Shown: positions 8,661-16,587 of the stretch, piece by piece | Position numbering within the stretch: the first letter of the stretch is position 1 | How the letters are laid out: each line of letters opens with the position of its first letter | Assembly: GCA_014379045.1 (NCBI GenBank) | Contig: JACMMK010000459.1 | Coordinates: 1 to 31,636, forward strand | Source of the DNA: Burkholderiales bacterium | GTDB taxonomy: Bacteria > Pseudomonadota > Gammaproteobacteria > Burkholderiales > CAIKXV01 | Length of the DNA stretch: 31,636 nucleotides | Direction of reading: 5' to 3' | Position numbers and translations under genes: made by a program | Notes under the pieces: generated by a model | Databases searched by the model: none | What the model was told of the DNA's origin: nothing | Seen by the model: the letters and a program-made list of their open reading frames with translations, nothing else

Positions 8661-8882
8661 GTTGTTTCTCCCTAGGTGGATTGAGATCTCTGCCGCGCGG
8701 TAGATGCGCAAAATGCTTTGTTGTACCGGCGTTGGCAGAGTGCGGTCGCTCGCATGAGCGCAATGGCTGTGCCCGTACGCGTCGCGACGCCACCTCTCCG
8801 CCGGGAACATGAATTGCGCCACGCCGGTTGGGCGGAGGTCCGCCTCAAACGATGCATCGATTGAACTTCAAAGGAGAATGTC

Positions 8883-9203
8883 ATGTTCAACAAAGCGGCT
8901 ACGATGTTGCTGGCGATGGTGATGGTGCTCAGCGTCTCGGCCTGCGCGGTTTTCAGTGGGCAACAGACCACGGGCGAATATGTCGATGACGCCACGATCA
9001 GCAACCGCGTGCGTGCACGGTTCGTCGAAGATTCACAGGTCAGCGCCATGCGGCTTGGGGTCGAGACAATGCAGGGCACGGTGCAACTGAGCGGATTCGC
9101 GGCCAATACGACTGAACGGCAGCGCGCAGGCGACATTGCGCGCAACGTGCCTGGTGTCAAAAACGTTCGCAATGACGTCGTGGTACGACCCGCGAAAAAC
9201 TGA
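8883..9203 (+). CDS. BON-domain lipoprotein (copy A)
   Basis: A 106-residue protein with a lipoprotein signal peptide (lipobox SVSAC, Cys21) and a single BON domain (about residues 33-103, with DDATISNRVRARF, GTVQLSGF and GVKNVRNDV). BON domains bind membranes or phospholipids and occur in OsmY and other envelope-stress proteins. The start is fixed by AAAGGAG upstream of the ATG. A second BON lipoprotein lies at 23295-23708. The two share the domain but differ in their N-terminal linkers. Confidence 0.92.
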   Translation: MFNKAATMLLAMVMVLSVSACAVFSGQQTTGEYVDDATISNRVRARFVEDSQVSAMRLGVETMQGTVQLSGFAANTTERQRAGDIARNVPGVKNVRNDVVVRPAKN

Positions 9204-9246
9204 CCTAACTACACAGTACGGTCTCATCGCTGTTCGAAGCAGCGTA

Positions 9247-9271
9247 CGGCGCAGCGATGTTTGCTGCGCCG
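9247..9271. other. Hairpin after BON lipoprotein gene
   Basis: CGGCGCAGC and GCTGCGCCG form a perfect 9-base-pair stem with a 7-base loop, 44 bases after the BON gene stop. No run of T follows on either strand, so this is not a standard intrinsic terminator. It may stabilise the transcript end or mark a Rho-dependent stop. Confidence 0.4.
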
Positions 9272-9315
9272 AATCGCTGCATGTTGCATCGCGACGCGCG
9301 CTTAGCGCCGTCCAA

Positions 9316-9344
9316 TTGGCTTGCACACCGGTTTCGTTTACGAT
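9316..9344 (+). promoter_or_regulatory. Possible sigma-70 promoter for the CFA-like gene
   Basis: TTGGCT at 9316-9321 and TACGAT at 9339-9344 are separated by exactly 17 bases, each matching the -35/-10 consensus at four of six positions. The site lies 29 bases before the ATG of the methyltransferase gene. This is a weak match and is inferred only. Confidence 0.35.
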
Positions 9345-9372
9345 TGCTGTCGGTTCTATCCAGGACTCCCGG

Positions 9373-10686
9373 ATGCCTCCGATTCGCAACGAACAGAGCC
9401 CGTCGCTGAGGTTCGAAGGCGGTGGGTCGAGTAGCGCCTCTCATCGGTCGAATCTCGACTCCGGCATCGTGGGCTCGGCGCAACGGCGAATCCCGGCGCG
9501 CTCGATGTGGGCGCGGGTGATGGATCGGATTATGGCGGAACTGGGACAGCCCCCGTTCCAGGTCACACTCTGGACCGGGGAACAGGTGCCCGCGATCGCA
9601 GCTGATCCGGTAGCCCGGCTTCGTGTCGCCGACTCGTCATCGCTGCTGCGACTGGCACTGGACCCCCATCTTCAGTTCGGTGAAATGTATTCGAGCGGCG
9701 CGTTGCAGGTCGACGGCGATTTGCCCGGCCTGCTCGAGGCGATCTACCGAGGTGCTTACCGCGAAGGCGGAAAAACGCCCTGGTTGCGTCATCTGGCGCA
9801 GCGGCTGCATCGTGCGCGCCGTAACTCGCTCGATGACGCGCGCGAGAACATTCATCAACACTACGATCTCGGCAACGACTTCTACGCGTTGTGGCTCGGG
9901 CGCACGATGGCTTACACGTGCGCCTATTACTGCGATCCGGGTACTGGTCTGGACGACGCACAGACCGCAAAGATGGATCATGTCTGCCGCAAACTGAGAC
10001 TGCGGCCTGGCGAAACGGTGGTGGAAGCCGGCTGTGGCTGGGGCAGCTTCGCGTTGCATGCAGCGCGCAGCTATGGCGTCAAAGTGCGCGCCTTCAATAT
10101 CTCGCGCGAGCAGGTCGCCTTCGCCCGCGAGCGGGCCAACGTTCTTGGTCTGGCTTCGCGCATCGAATATATCGAGGACGACTACCGGAACATCGGCGGC
10201 AGACACGATGCTTTCGTGTCGATCGGCATGCTCGAGCATGTCGGGGTGGAGAATTTCGCCGACCTCGGCACGGTGATCCAGCGCTGTCTGTCGGCGTCCG
10301 GCCGCGGGTTGATTCACACGATCGGTCGCACGCGGCCCCAACCGATGAACGCGTGGATCGAGCGGCGGATTTTTCCCGGAGCACGACCCCCGTCGCTCGG
10401 CGAAATGATGAAGATATTCGAGCCGCACGAGTGCGCGGTGATCGATGTCGAGAATCTGCGCCTGCATTACGCGCGTACGCTCGAAGACTGGCTCGACCGA
10501 TTCGAAAAAGGGCGTGAGACCGTCGTCCGGAGGTTCGGCGAGCGATTCGAACGCACCTGGCGGTTGTACCTCGCGGGATCGATCGCCGCGTTTCGAACCG
10601 GCGACCTGCAGTTGTTCCAGGTGGTATTCACGACGCGAGGCAACAACGATGTGCCATGGACACGGGACTTTCTATATCGGCAATGA
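9373..10686 (+). CDS. Cyclopropane-fatty-acyl-phospholipid synthase-family methyltransferase
   Basis: A 437-residue SAM-dependent enzyme of the CFA synthase family, which adds a methylene or methyl group to double bonds of phospholipid acyl chains at the membrane surface. Visible landmarks are HYDLGNDFY (163-171), YTCAYY with Cys183 (equivalent to the E. coli active-site cysteine region), the SAM-binding motif VVEAGCGWGSF (216-226) and GMLEHVG with Glu288. The ATG at 9373 has AGGA seven bases upstream; the first 45 residues are poorly ordered and a start at Met45 (9505) is possible. A flavoprotein gene begins 45 bases after the stop on the same strand. The product could be a cyclopropane or a methyl-branched acyl chain. 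Confidence 0.9.
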   Translation: MPPIRNEQSPSLRFEGGGSSSASHRSNLDSGIVGSAQRRIPARSMWARVMDRIMAELGQPPFQVTLWTGEQVPAIAADPVARLRVADSSSLLRLALDPHLQFGEMYSSGALQVDGDLPGLLEAIYRGAYREGGKTPWLRHLAQRLHRARRNSLDDARENIHQHYDLGNDFYALWLGRTMAYTCAYYCDPGTGLDDAQTAKMDHVCRKLRLRPGETVVEAGCGWGSFALHAARSYGVKVRAFNISREQVAFARERANVLGLASRIEYIEDDYRNIGGRHDAFVSIGMLEHVGVENFADLGTVIQRCLSASGRGLIHTIGRTRPQPMNAWIERRIFPGARPPSLGEMMKIFEPHECAVIDVENLRLHYARTLEDWLDRFEKGRETVVRRFGERFERTWRLYLAGSIAAFRTGDLQLFQVVFTTRGNNDVPWTRDFLYRQ

Positions 10687-10731
10687 GCCGTCCCCAACGG
10701 GGTTCCGGTGGCAAGGGCGGGACGTGGTTCG

Positions 10732-11910
10732 ATGCAATCGACCGACGTATTGATCGTCGGGGGAGGCCCTGCGGGGTCGACCTGCGCCCGCGCGCTCGTC
10801 AAGCGCGGATTGGTCGTGACGGTGCTCGACAAGAGTCCGTTTCCGCGCGACAAGGTGTGCGCGGGATGGATCACGCCTGCGGTGGTCGACACGCTGGGCC
10901 TGGATTTGGATGAGTACCGGGCGACGGGGGCGCGCACGCTGCAGGCGATCACTGCGTTTCGCACGGGGCTGATCGGGGGCGAGGCGGTTGGCACACGCTA
11001 CTCGCGCGTGGTCAGTCACGGTATCCGCCGCAGCGAGTTCGATCATTACCTGCTCGCACGGAGCGGGGCGCGGATGCGTTTGGGCGAGCCGATGCGCACG
11101 GTCAAGCGCGATGACAGCGGCTGGATCGTGAACGACGAGTTGCGCGCGCGCGTTCTGATCGGGGCGGGTGGGCACTTCTGCCCGATTGCACGGCACCTGG
11201 GCGCGCGCATAGGTTCGGGCGAAACCGTCATCGCGGCTCAGGAGATCGAATACCGGCTCGATGCGCAGCAGGCTGCCCAGTGCCTGGTCGCGCCAGAATG
11301 CCCCGAGTTGTACTTCTGCGACGACCTCAAAGGCTACGGTTGGTGCTTTCGCAAGGGTGACTGGTTGAATGTGGGGCTCGGGCGGGAAGACAGGCATCGG
11401 CTTGCGTCGCATGTCGAGGCGTTCTGCGGATGGCTGTTGCGCGAGCGGCGCGTTCCCTCGGACCTTCCACAACGCTTCAAGGGCCATGCGTACCTCTCGT
11501 ATACGCAGGCCCCCCGCGCATTGGTAGGCAATGCTACGTTGCTGATCGGCGACGCCGCGGGGCTCGCCTATCCGCAGAGCGGGGAGGGCATACGTCCGGC
11601 GATCGAATCGGCCGTGTTTGCAGCAGACGTGATCGGCGACGCACTGTGCGGCCCGGGCGCGCGGGTCGACGCGCTGGCTCTGCAACGTTACTCGACTGTC
11701 GTTCAACGTCGCTTCGGGAGCCGCGTGCAACGATCGCTGCAGTCCGGTGCGGCGCCCGAGGCCGACCCCGGGTCGCACCCGTCCGCATGGCGCCAGGCGC
11801 TTGCGCGTGTCGCCCTGGGTAACCGCTGGTTCTCGCGTCATGTGGTGATCGATCGCTGGTTCCTGCATCGACAACAGGCGGCGCTGCCGAACGTCGAACA
11901 GGCGCGTTGA
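10732..11910 (+). CDS. FAD-dependent oxidoreductase of the geranylgeranyl reductase/FixC-like family
   Basis: A 392-residue flavoprotein. The N-terminal dinucleotide fold is clear: VLIVGGGPAGS (6-16) with Asp33 ending the second strand, then the family motif FPRDKVCAGWITP (37-49). The second FAD motif LLIGDAAGLAYPQSGEGI is at about 270-287. Relatives reduce isoprenoid double bonds or act as hydroxylase/dehydrogenase flavoproteins. The ATG at 10732 fits the fold start; an upstream GTG at 10708 adds eight residues. It follows the CFA-like gene after 45 bases, suggesting that both act on lipids. The exact substrate is not evident. Confidence 0.87.
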   Translation: MQSTDVLIVGGGPAGSTCARALVKRGLVVTVLDKSPFPRDKVCAGWITPAVVDTLGLDLDEYRATGARTLQAITAFRTGLIGGEAVGTRYSRVVSHGIRRSEFDHYLLARSGARMRLGEPMRTVKRDDSGWIVNDELRARVLIGAGGHFCPIARHLGARIGSGETVIAAQEIEYRLDAQQAAQCLVAPECPELYFCDDLKGYGWCFRKGDWLNVGLGREDRHRLASHVEAFCGWLLRERRVPSDLPQRFKGHAYLSYTQAPRALVGNATLLIGDAAGLAYPQSGEGIRPAIESAVFAADVIGDALCGPGARVDALALQRYSTVVQRRFGSRVQRSLQSGAAPEADPGSHPSAWRQALARVALGNRWFSRHVVIDRWFLHRQQAALPNVEQAR

Positions 11911-11974
11911 AGTTCGCGGTAGACTGGAACGCAGTATCAGGCTGCGACGCAGCCGCTGCCCTCGGATTCGCTGC

Positions 11975-13207
11975 ATGACTTTTCGCGTGTCGTTCGACAA
12001 GAGCAAGGTTCAGATCCTCCTGCTCGAGAACATCCATCCCAACGCCGTGGAGGTGCTGCGCGAAAACGACTACAAGTCGATCGTCGAGCACCCCAAGTCG
12101 CTGCCCGAGAATGCGCTCATCGAGGCGCTGGCCGGGACGCATTTCCTGGGTATCCGTTCGCAGACCCAGGTCACCGAGCGCGTGTTGCGCCATGCGCCGA
12201 AACTGATGGCGGTCGGATGCTTCTGTATCGGCGTGAATCAGGTCGACCTCGATGTGGCTGCCGAACTGGGCATTCCCGTGTTCAATGCGCCGTTCTCGAA
12301 TACGCGCAGCGTGGCGGAACTGGTCATTGCAGAGACGATCCTGCTGATGCGAAACATCGCGTCCAAGAACGCCGGTGCGCATCGCGGCGACTGGATCAAG
12401 TCGGCGGCAGGCAGCTTCGAGGTGCGCGGCAAGACGCTCGGCATCGTCGGCTACGGAAACATCGGCAAGCAGGTTGGCATTCTCGCCGAGCATCTCGGCA
12501 TGCGCGTGACCTTCTACGACACCGATGGCAAGTTGCCGCTCGGCAATGCGCGTCAGGTACCGACGCTGGACGCGCTGCTCGCCGAGAGCGACGTTGTCAC
12601 CCTGCACGTCCCCGAGACCAGTCAGACATTGAACATGATCGGCGCGGCACAGCTCGCGCGCATGCGCCAGGGCAGTCACCTCATCAATGCCTCGCGCGGT
12701 ACGGTCGTCGACATCGACGCGTTGGCCGATGCGCTCGAGCGAAAACATATCGGCGGTGCCGCGCTCGATGTGTTCCCGGTCGAGCCGAAAGCCAACGACG
12801 ACCGCTTCGAGTCGCCGCTCACGCGCTTCGACAACGTGATCCTGACGCCGCACATCGGGGGGTCGACGGCCGAGGCCCAGGCGAACATCGGTATCGAAGT
12901 GACCGACAAGCTCGTGCGCTACAGCGACAACGGCACGACGTTGACCGCAGTCAACTTCCCTGAAGTGACACTACCCGAGCATCCGGGCATGTGTCGACTG
13001 CTGCATATCCATCGCAACGTACCGGGCGTACTGGCTCGAATCAACGAACGCTTCGGTGCCCGCGGCATAAACATAACCGGGCAGTATCTGCAGACGGCCG
13101 GTCATATCGGGTACTGCGTGATGGATATCGAGGGCGCCGGGTGCACCATCGCACTCGAGGAATTGCAATCGATTCCTGGAACGATCCGCTGTCGACTGTT
13201 GTTCTGA
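11975..13207 (+). CDS. serA: D-3-phosphoglycerate dehydrogenase
   Basis: A 410-residue enzyme, the same length as E. coli SerA, that oxidises 3-phosphoglycerate to 3-phosphohydroxypyruvate in the first step of serine synthesis. The substrate motif GCFCIGVNQVD (81-91), the NAD motif GYGNIG (159-164) and the catalytic residues Arg241 (NASRG), Glu270 (FPVEP) and His293 (TPHIGGS) are present. The C-terminal ACT domain (about 338-410) keeps the HIHRNVPGVL and INITGQYLQT segments that form the serine-feedback site in E. coli. A short hairpin (GGCTGC/GCAGCC, 11940-11954) lies in the leader. It converges with oxyR. Confidence 0.97.
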   Translation: MTFRVSFDKSKVQILLLENIHPNAVEVLRENDYKSIVEHPKSLPENALIEALAGTHFLGIRSQTQVTERVLRHAPKLMAVGCFCIGVNQVDLDVAAELGIPVFNAPFSNTRSVAELVIAETILLMRNIASKNAGAHRGDWIKSAAGSFEVRGKTLGIVGYGNIGKQVGILAEHLGMRVTFYDTDGKLPLGNARQVPTLDALLAESDVVTLHVPETSQTLNMIGAAQLARMRQGSHLINASRGTVVDIDALADALERKHIGGAALDVFPVEPKANDDRFESPLTRFDNVILTPHIGGSTAEAQANIGIEVTDKLVRYSDNGTTLTAVNFPEVTLPEHPGMCRLLHIHRNVPGVLARINERFGARGINITGQYLQTAGHIGYCVMDIEGAGCTIALEELQSIPGTIRCRLLF

Positions 13208-13240
13208 CGCGGTGCCGCCGTGGATGCGCCCGCGTCGCCA

Positions 13241-14206
13241 TCAGGCGACCTTCTGCGCCACGGCGTGTGCCTGCCTGCGCGCGCCGATCATGGTGACCCC
13301 TGGAAGCCCGGTTGCCCGAACGGCGTCGGCAACCGCATCGATCGCTGCGGTGCGCGCATAGGTGCGACGGTAAACGATCACGACGCGCCGGTCGGGTACG
13401 GGTCGCGCGAACGGACGGTAGACGATCAGATCGTCGCGCCGCGTCTGCCCGGGGATCGCGCTGGCCGGAATGACCGTGATCCCGAGGCCCGAAGCGACCA
13501 TCTGCCGGATCGTCTCGAGCGAAGTACCTTCGAACGTGCGCCGGATGCCTTCGGTACTGCTCGAGAATCGGGCCGCTTCGGGGCAGACATCGAGCACCTG
13601 ATCGCGCAGGCAATGTCCTGCACCGAGCAGCAGCATCGTTTCTTCCTTCAACCGTGCGGCGTCGATCTGTCTCGACTTCACCCACGGATGCCGGGCCGGC
13701 AACGCGACATGGAACGGCTCGTCGTAGAGATCCTGGTGTACGACGCTCGGTTCGCCGTAGGGCAACGCCAACAGCGCGGCGTCGATCTCGCCGTGGCGCA
13801 GACGCTCGAGCAGTTGATGCGTGTAGCCTTCTTCGAGTATGAGCGGCATCTTCGGTGCCCGCTTGACCAGCAGGCGTACCAGCAGGGGCAGCAGGTAAGG
13901 TGCGATCGTGTAGATCGCGCCGAGGCGCAGGGGTCCGGATAGCGGATCCTTGCCCGATCGCGCGAGCTCGGTGATGACGCTGGCCTGCTCCAGCACGCGC
14001 TGCGCCTGGGTCACGATCTGCTCCCCGATCGGCGTCACCGCGACCTCGCCCGCGCCGCGCTCGAACAAGGCGACGCCGAGCTCGTCTTCGAGCCGTTTGA
14101 CGGCGACGCTCAACGTAGGTTGGGATACGAAACACCCGGCGGCCGCGCGCGCGAAGTGACGTTCGCGCGCCAGAGCCACGATATAGCGAAGTTCGGTGAG
14201 GGTCAT
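13241..14206 (-). CDS. oxyR: Peroxide-sensing LysR-type regulator OxyR
   Basis: A 321-residue LysR-family activator. The N-terminal winged helix-turn-helix (MTLTELRYIVALARERHFARAA... SQPTLSVAVKRLE) is followed by the regulatory domain. The redox pair falls at Cys199 (GHCLRDQ) and Cys208 (LDVCPE), the same positions as in E. coli OxyR, so hydrogen-peroxide sensing by disulfide formation is strongly indicated. The ATG at 14206 is the natural start; a TTG at 14242 would add 12 residues without homology. It is divergent from ahpC-ahpD, its expected targets, and the region between has OxyR-like palindromes. Confidence 0.95.
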   Translation of the reverse strand: MTLTELRYIVALARERHFARAAAGCFVSQPTLSVAVKRLEDELGVALFERGAGEVAVTPIGEQIVTQAQRVLEQASVITELARSGKDPLSGPLRLGAIYTIAPYLLPLLVRLLVKRAPKMPLILEEGYTHQLLERLRHGEIDAALLALPYGEPSVVHQDLYDEPFHVALPARHPWVKSRQIDAARLKEETMLLLGAGHCLRDQVLDVCPEAARFSSSTEGIRRTFEGTSLETIRQMVASGLGITVIPASAIPGQTRRDDLIVYRPFARPVPDRRVVIVYRRTYARTAAIDAVADAVRATGLPGVTMIGARRQAHAVAQKVA

Positions 14207-14234
14207 GGGTCGGTCGTCGGTCGATCGATGTTGC

Positions 14235-14271
14235 TTAGGCAAAAGCTATTGGCGAACAAGGGAAAAACAAT
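14235..14271. promoter_or_regulatory. Probable tetrameric OxyR binding site
   Basis: TTAG-N7-CTAT at 14235-14249 and the weaker CAAG-N7-CAAT at 14257-14271 are separated by exactly seven bases. This is the spacing of the known OxyR consensus ATAGnTnnnAnCTAT-N7-ATAGnTnnnAnCTAT. It lies just upstream of oxyR and may serve autoregulation, ahpC activation or both. The pattern is seen; binding is inferred. Confidence 0.5.
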
Positions 14272-14287
14272 TGGAGTCCGCCAAAGT

Positions 14288-14302
14288 ATAGCCATAACCT
14301 AT
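14288..14302. promoter_or_regulatory. OxyR-type half operator
   Basis: ATAG-CCATAAC-CTAT matches the outer tetranucleotides of the OxyR dimer site exactly. Its centre is 53 bases, about five helical turns, from the centre of the first palindrome at 14235-14249. A possible -10 for oxyR (TATACT, minus strand, 14285-14290) overlaps it, which would allow autorepression. Confidence 0.5.
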
Positions 14303-14420
14303 GCCTCCCCGACGAACTGCCGGCGGACTGCTTACTGCTCGTGCTTGTTCGTGAGCCGTCATCGACACTCGTCAGCCAACTTTACAGCACGCCCTTTTCA
14401 CTCTCATCCCAGGAGATTCA

Positions 14421-14972
14421 ATGAAGACCGTCGGACAGAAGCTCGAAGCGTTCAGCGTTGCCGGTGTCAAGCCCCGCTTCAACCAGCATGAAGAGAAGGG
14501 GCAGTCGGCGTTCGAAACGATCACTGAAGCATCCTTTCCCGGGAAGTGGAAGATCATCTACTTCTACCCGAAGGATTTCACGTTTGTCTGCCCGACCGAA
14601 ATCGTGGAGTTCGCCAAGCTGTCCGGGAAGTTCGAAGAGCGCGACGCCGTGCTCATGGGCGGCAGCACCGACAATGAGTTCTGCAAGCTCGCGTGGCGCC
14701 GGGAGCACAAGGATCTCGACAAGCTCAATCACTACGCGTTCGGCGATGTGAACGGGTCGCTCGTCGACATGCTCGGCATACGCGATCCGCAGGCCGGGGT
14801 GGCATTGCGCGCAACGTTCATCGTCGACCCCGACAACGTGATTCAGCACGTGTCGGTCAACAACCTGAACGTGGGACGCAATCCCGAAGAAGTGCTGCGC
14901 ATTCTCGATGGGTTGCAGACCGATGAACTCTGCCCGTGCAATCGCGCCGTCGGTGGTACGACGCTGGGTTGA
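14421..14972 (+). CDS. ahpC: Alkyl hydroperoxide reductase peroxiredoxin AhpC
   Basis: A 183-residue peroxiredoxin that reduces hydroperoxides. The peroxidatic cysteine is Cys57 in FTFVCPTE; Cys171 and Cys173 in LCPCN are the resolving pair. This two-cysteine C-terminus resembles the actinobacterial AhpC that works with AhpD rather than the enteric AhpC-AhpF system, and an ahpD gene indeed follows. The start is supported by AGGAG before the ATG. It is divergent from oxyR. Confidence 0.96.
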   Translation: MKTVGQKLEAFSVAGVKPRFNQHEEKGQSAFETITEASFPGKWKIIYFYPKDFTFVCPTEIVEFAKLSGKFEERDAVLMGGSTDNEFCKLAWRREHKDLDKLNHYAFGDVNGSLVDMLGIRDPQAGVALRATFIVDPDNVIQHVSVNNLNVGRNPEEVLRILDGLQTDELCPCNRAVGGTTLG

Positions 14973-15076
14973 GAAAGTCCGGGCGATCGCCTGGCAGCGC
15001 CGCTGCTGCGTCACCCTCGGCGGCGCTTCATCAGCGGCGGCAGTCCCGTCATCGCGCGACGTATCAAGGAGACTTT

Positions 15077-15622
15077 ATGGAATTTCTCGATGAGATCAAA
15101 CAGCGCATTCCCGACTATGCGAAGGATGTGCGCCTGAATCTCGACGCGGTCATTGCGCGTTCATCGCTGCCGCAGACCGAAGCGCTCGGCGCCGCGCTTG
15201 CGGCGGCGTTCGCGGCGAAGAGCGACATGCTGGTAAGCGCGATCCGCAGCAGCGGATTGCTGGCCGAGGCCGATGTGCAAGCGGCGCTGACGGCGGCGTC
15301 GATCATGGGCATGACGAACGCCTGGTATTCGTTTATCGACCTGGCGGACGATGCTCAGCTGAAGTCGCTGCCGGCGCAGTTGCGCATGAACGGGTACCAG
15401 AACCACGGCGGTACCACGCGCCGCAGCTTCGAAGTGTATGCATTGTCGGCGAGCGTGGTCGGCAAATGCCGCTTCTGCATCAGTTCCCACGTCGAAGTTC
15501 TCAGGAAAGAAGGGGTGGGCGATGCTGAGCTTCGCGATATCGGGCGAATTGCCGCGGTGATCAACAGCGCGGCCCAGGTGCTCGCGGCCGAACTGGGCGC
15601 AACGGTAGGCACGACGGTCTGA
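15077..15622 (+). CDS. ahpD: Alkyl hydroperoxidase AhpD (AhpC reductant)
   Basis: A 181-residue member of the carboxymuconolactone decarboxylase-like fold. The catalytic set Glu119 (RRSFEVYALS), Cys131, Cys134 and His138 (GKCRFCISSH) matches the AhpD proton-relay/CxxC site. AhpD passes electrons to AhpC, in mycobacteria from dihydrolipoamide via the lipoamide dehydrogenase system. The ATG is preceded by AAGGAG. It lies 104 bases after ahpC on the same strand; longer upstream frames run through non-coding sequence and the ahpC end. Confidence 0.95.
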   Translation: MEFLDEIKQRIPDYAKDVRLNLDAVIARSSLPQTEALGAALAAAFAAKSDMLVSAIRSSGLLAEADVQAALTAASIMGMTNAWYSFIDLADDAQLKSLPAQLRMNGYQNHGGTTRRSFEVYALSASVVGKCRFCISSHVEVLRKEGVGDAELRDIGRIAAVINSAAQVLAAELGATVGTTV

Positions 15623-15633
15623 AAAGGAAAAAA

Positions 15634-15658
15634 AATCCCCGCGAAGGTCGCGGGGATT
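15634..15658. terminator. Intrinsic terminator-like hairpin after ahpD
   Basis: AATCCCCGCG and CGCGGGGATT form a perfect 10-base-pair stem with a 5-base loop, 11 bases after the ahpD stop. The T tract needed for intrinsic termination is on the minus strand (eight A upstream on plus), while the plus side continues with AAAAC. It is probably the end of the ahpCD transcript, but its best form as a terminator blocks antisense transcription. Confidence 0.7.
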
Positions 15659-15858
15659 AAAACTGACGGCGCGGGGGGGCGCGCCGCAATCACTAGAAAT
15701 GGTGGGGAGCTCCGTTACCACTCGCCACCACGCTGTTGTTCCTCGCACACGCTGTACCCGGGCTGCGACCGTCCAGGGCAGCCGCAGGCCCTGGTGGTAA
15801 AATTCAAGGATGTTCGAAAGCCTCGATCGACCCGCTCGGGACCCAGCGCCGCACACCG
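15659..15858. other. Intergenic stretch between ahpD and the kinase
   Basis: About 200 bases with no recognisable gene, RNA or clear promoter. It includes a G-run (15671-15677). Reading frame 1 is open from a GTG at 15736, but the residues before the ATG at 15859 show no coding character. Confidence 0.4.
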
Positions 15859-16587
15859 ATGAGTGACCACGGCGCCTTGCCGTCTCCGCCGGTCTCTGTG
15901 GACGAGGACCGCCATCTCTGGACATTGCAGGGGCATCTGCTCCGGCTGGTGCTTCTCGCAGCGCTGCCGGTCGTACTCGCAAGCATCGGGCTGATTTTCC
16001 ATCTGCTCAACGTGCAACGCGAAGCCTTGCAGCAATCTTTGCAGGACGCGGTCCAGGCAATGTCGGCGGCAGTCGATGCAAAACTTGCGGTATCGCAGGC
16101 GCTCGCCGAATCGATCGCCGCGTCGCCGCTGATCGACGCCGGCGACATTCCGGGCCTGTACCAAAGCGCTCTGGGCGCGGTGCAGAAGTACCCCGGCGTG
16201 CGTATCGGGCTCGTCGAACCCACGGGCGTTCAGCGTTTCAATACTTCGCGCCCGGTCGGCAGCACCCTCCCCAATGTGCTATTTCCGAAACGTTCGGGGC
16301 CGAGCGACGGCTGGGGCAGGCACGGGCCGACGACAACATCGCTCAATGGAAGGAAGCGTTCTCCGGCGCGGTCCCCCAGTTCTCGAACCTGTTCGTCAGC
16401 ACACTCGACCAAGGCTACGCCGTGTCGTACCGGGCACCCGCGATTCGTGAGGGGGTCGTACGTTTCGTCGTCACGGTGGCGTTTGCGCCAGAGGAACTGC
16501 ATGTGCTGCTGCGGCGCGAGGGGGCAGATGATGGCTGGATTGCCTCGATTGTCGATCGGCGGGGCGCCATTGCGGCGCGCAACGTGA
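15859..16587 (+). CDS. Hybrid sensor kinase, N-terminal part (frameshifted)
   Basis: The frame opens with MSDHGALPSPPVSVDEDRH, a membrane helix (about residues 30-52, LVLLAALPVVLASIGLIFHLL) and the start of a periplasmic sensor domain (QALAESIAASPLIDAGD... GVRIGLVEPTGVQRFNTSRP). After about base 16280 this frame turns into arginine/serine-rich nonsense. The matching continuation (ETFGAERRLGQARADDNIAQ) is read in the -1 frame and runs into the kinase at 16422-18152. The two parts therefore look like one gene with a one-base deletion, or a sequencing error. Only the part to about 16280 is likely to be real protein. Confidence 0.7.
   Translation: MSDHGALPSPPVSVDEDRHLWTLQGHLLRLVLLAALPVVLASIGLIFHLLNVQREALQQSLQDAVQAMSAAVDAKLAVSQALAESIAASPLIDAGDIPGLYQSALGAVQKYPGVRIGLVEPTGVQRFNTSRPVGSTLPNVLFPKRSGPSDGWGRHGPTTTSLNGRKRSPARSPSSRTCSSAHSTKATPCRTGHPRFVRGSYVSSSRWRLRQRNCMCCCGARGQMMAGLPRLSIGGAPLRRAT

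Noticed and set aside
8828..8846. GG-N10-GC sigma-54-like match and small palindrome before the BON lipoprotein gene
   Set aside because: The -24/-12 boxes are poor (GGGCG and CCGC) and the palindrome has only five pairs; expected by chance at this GC content.
10672..13000. Long minus-strand frames opposite the flavoprotein and serA
   Set aside because: No domain signatures, no ribosome sites, and they mirror strongly conserved genes on the plus strand.
16261..16300. Programmed -1 frameshifting in the hybrid kinase
   Set aside because: No X-XXY-YYZ slippery heptamer in the shift region and no clear downstream pseudoknot; mutation or sequence error is simpler.
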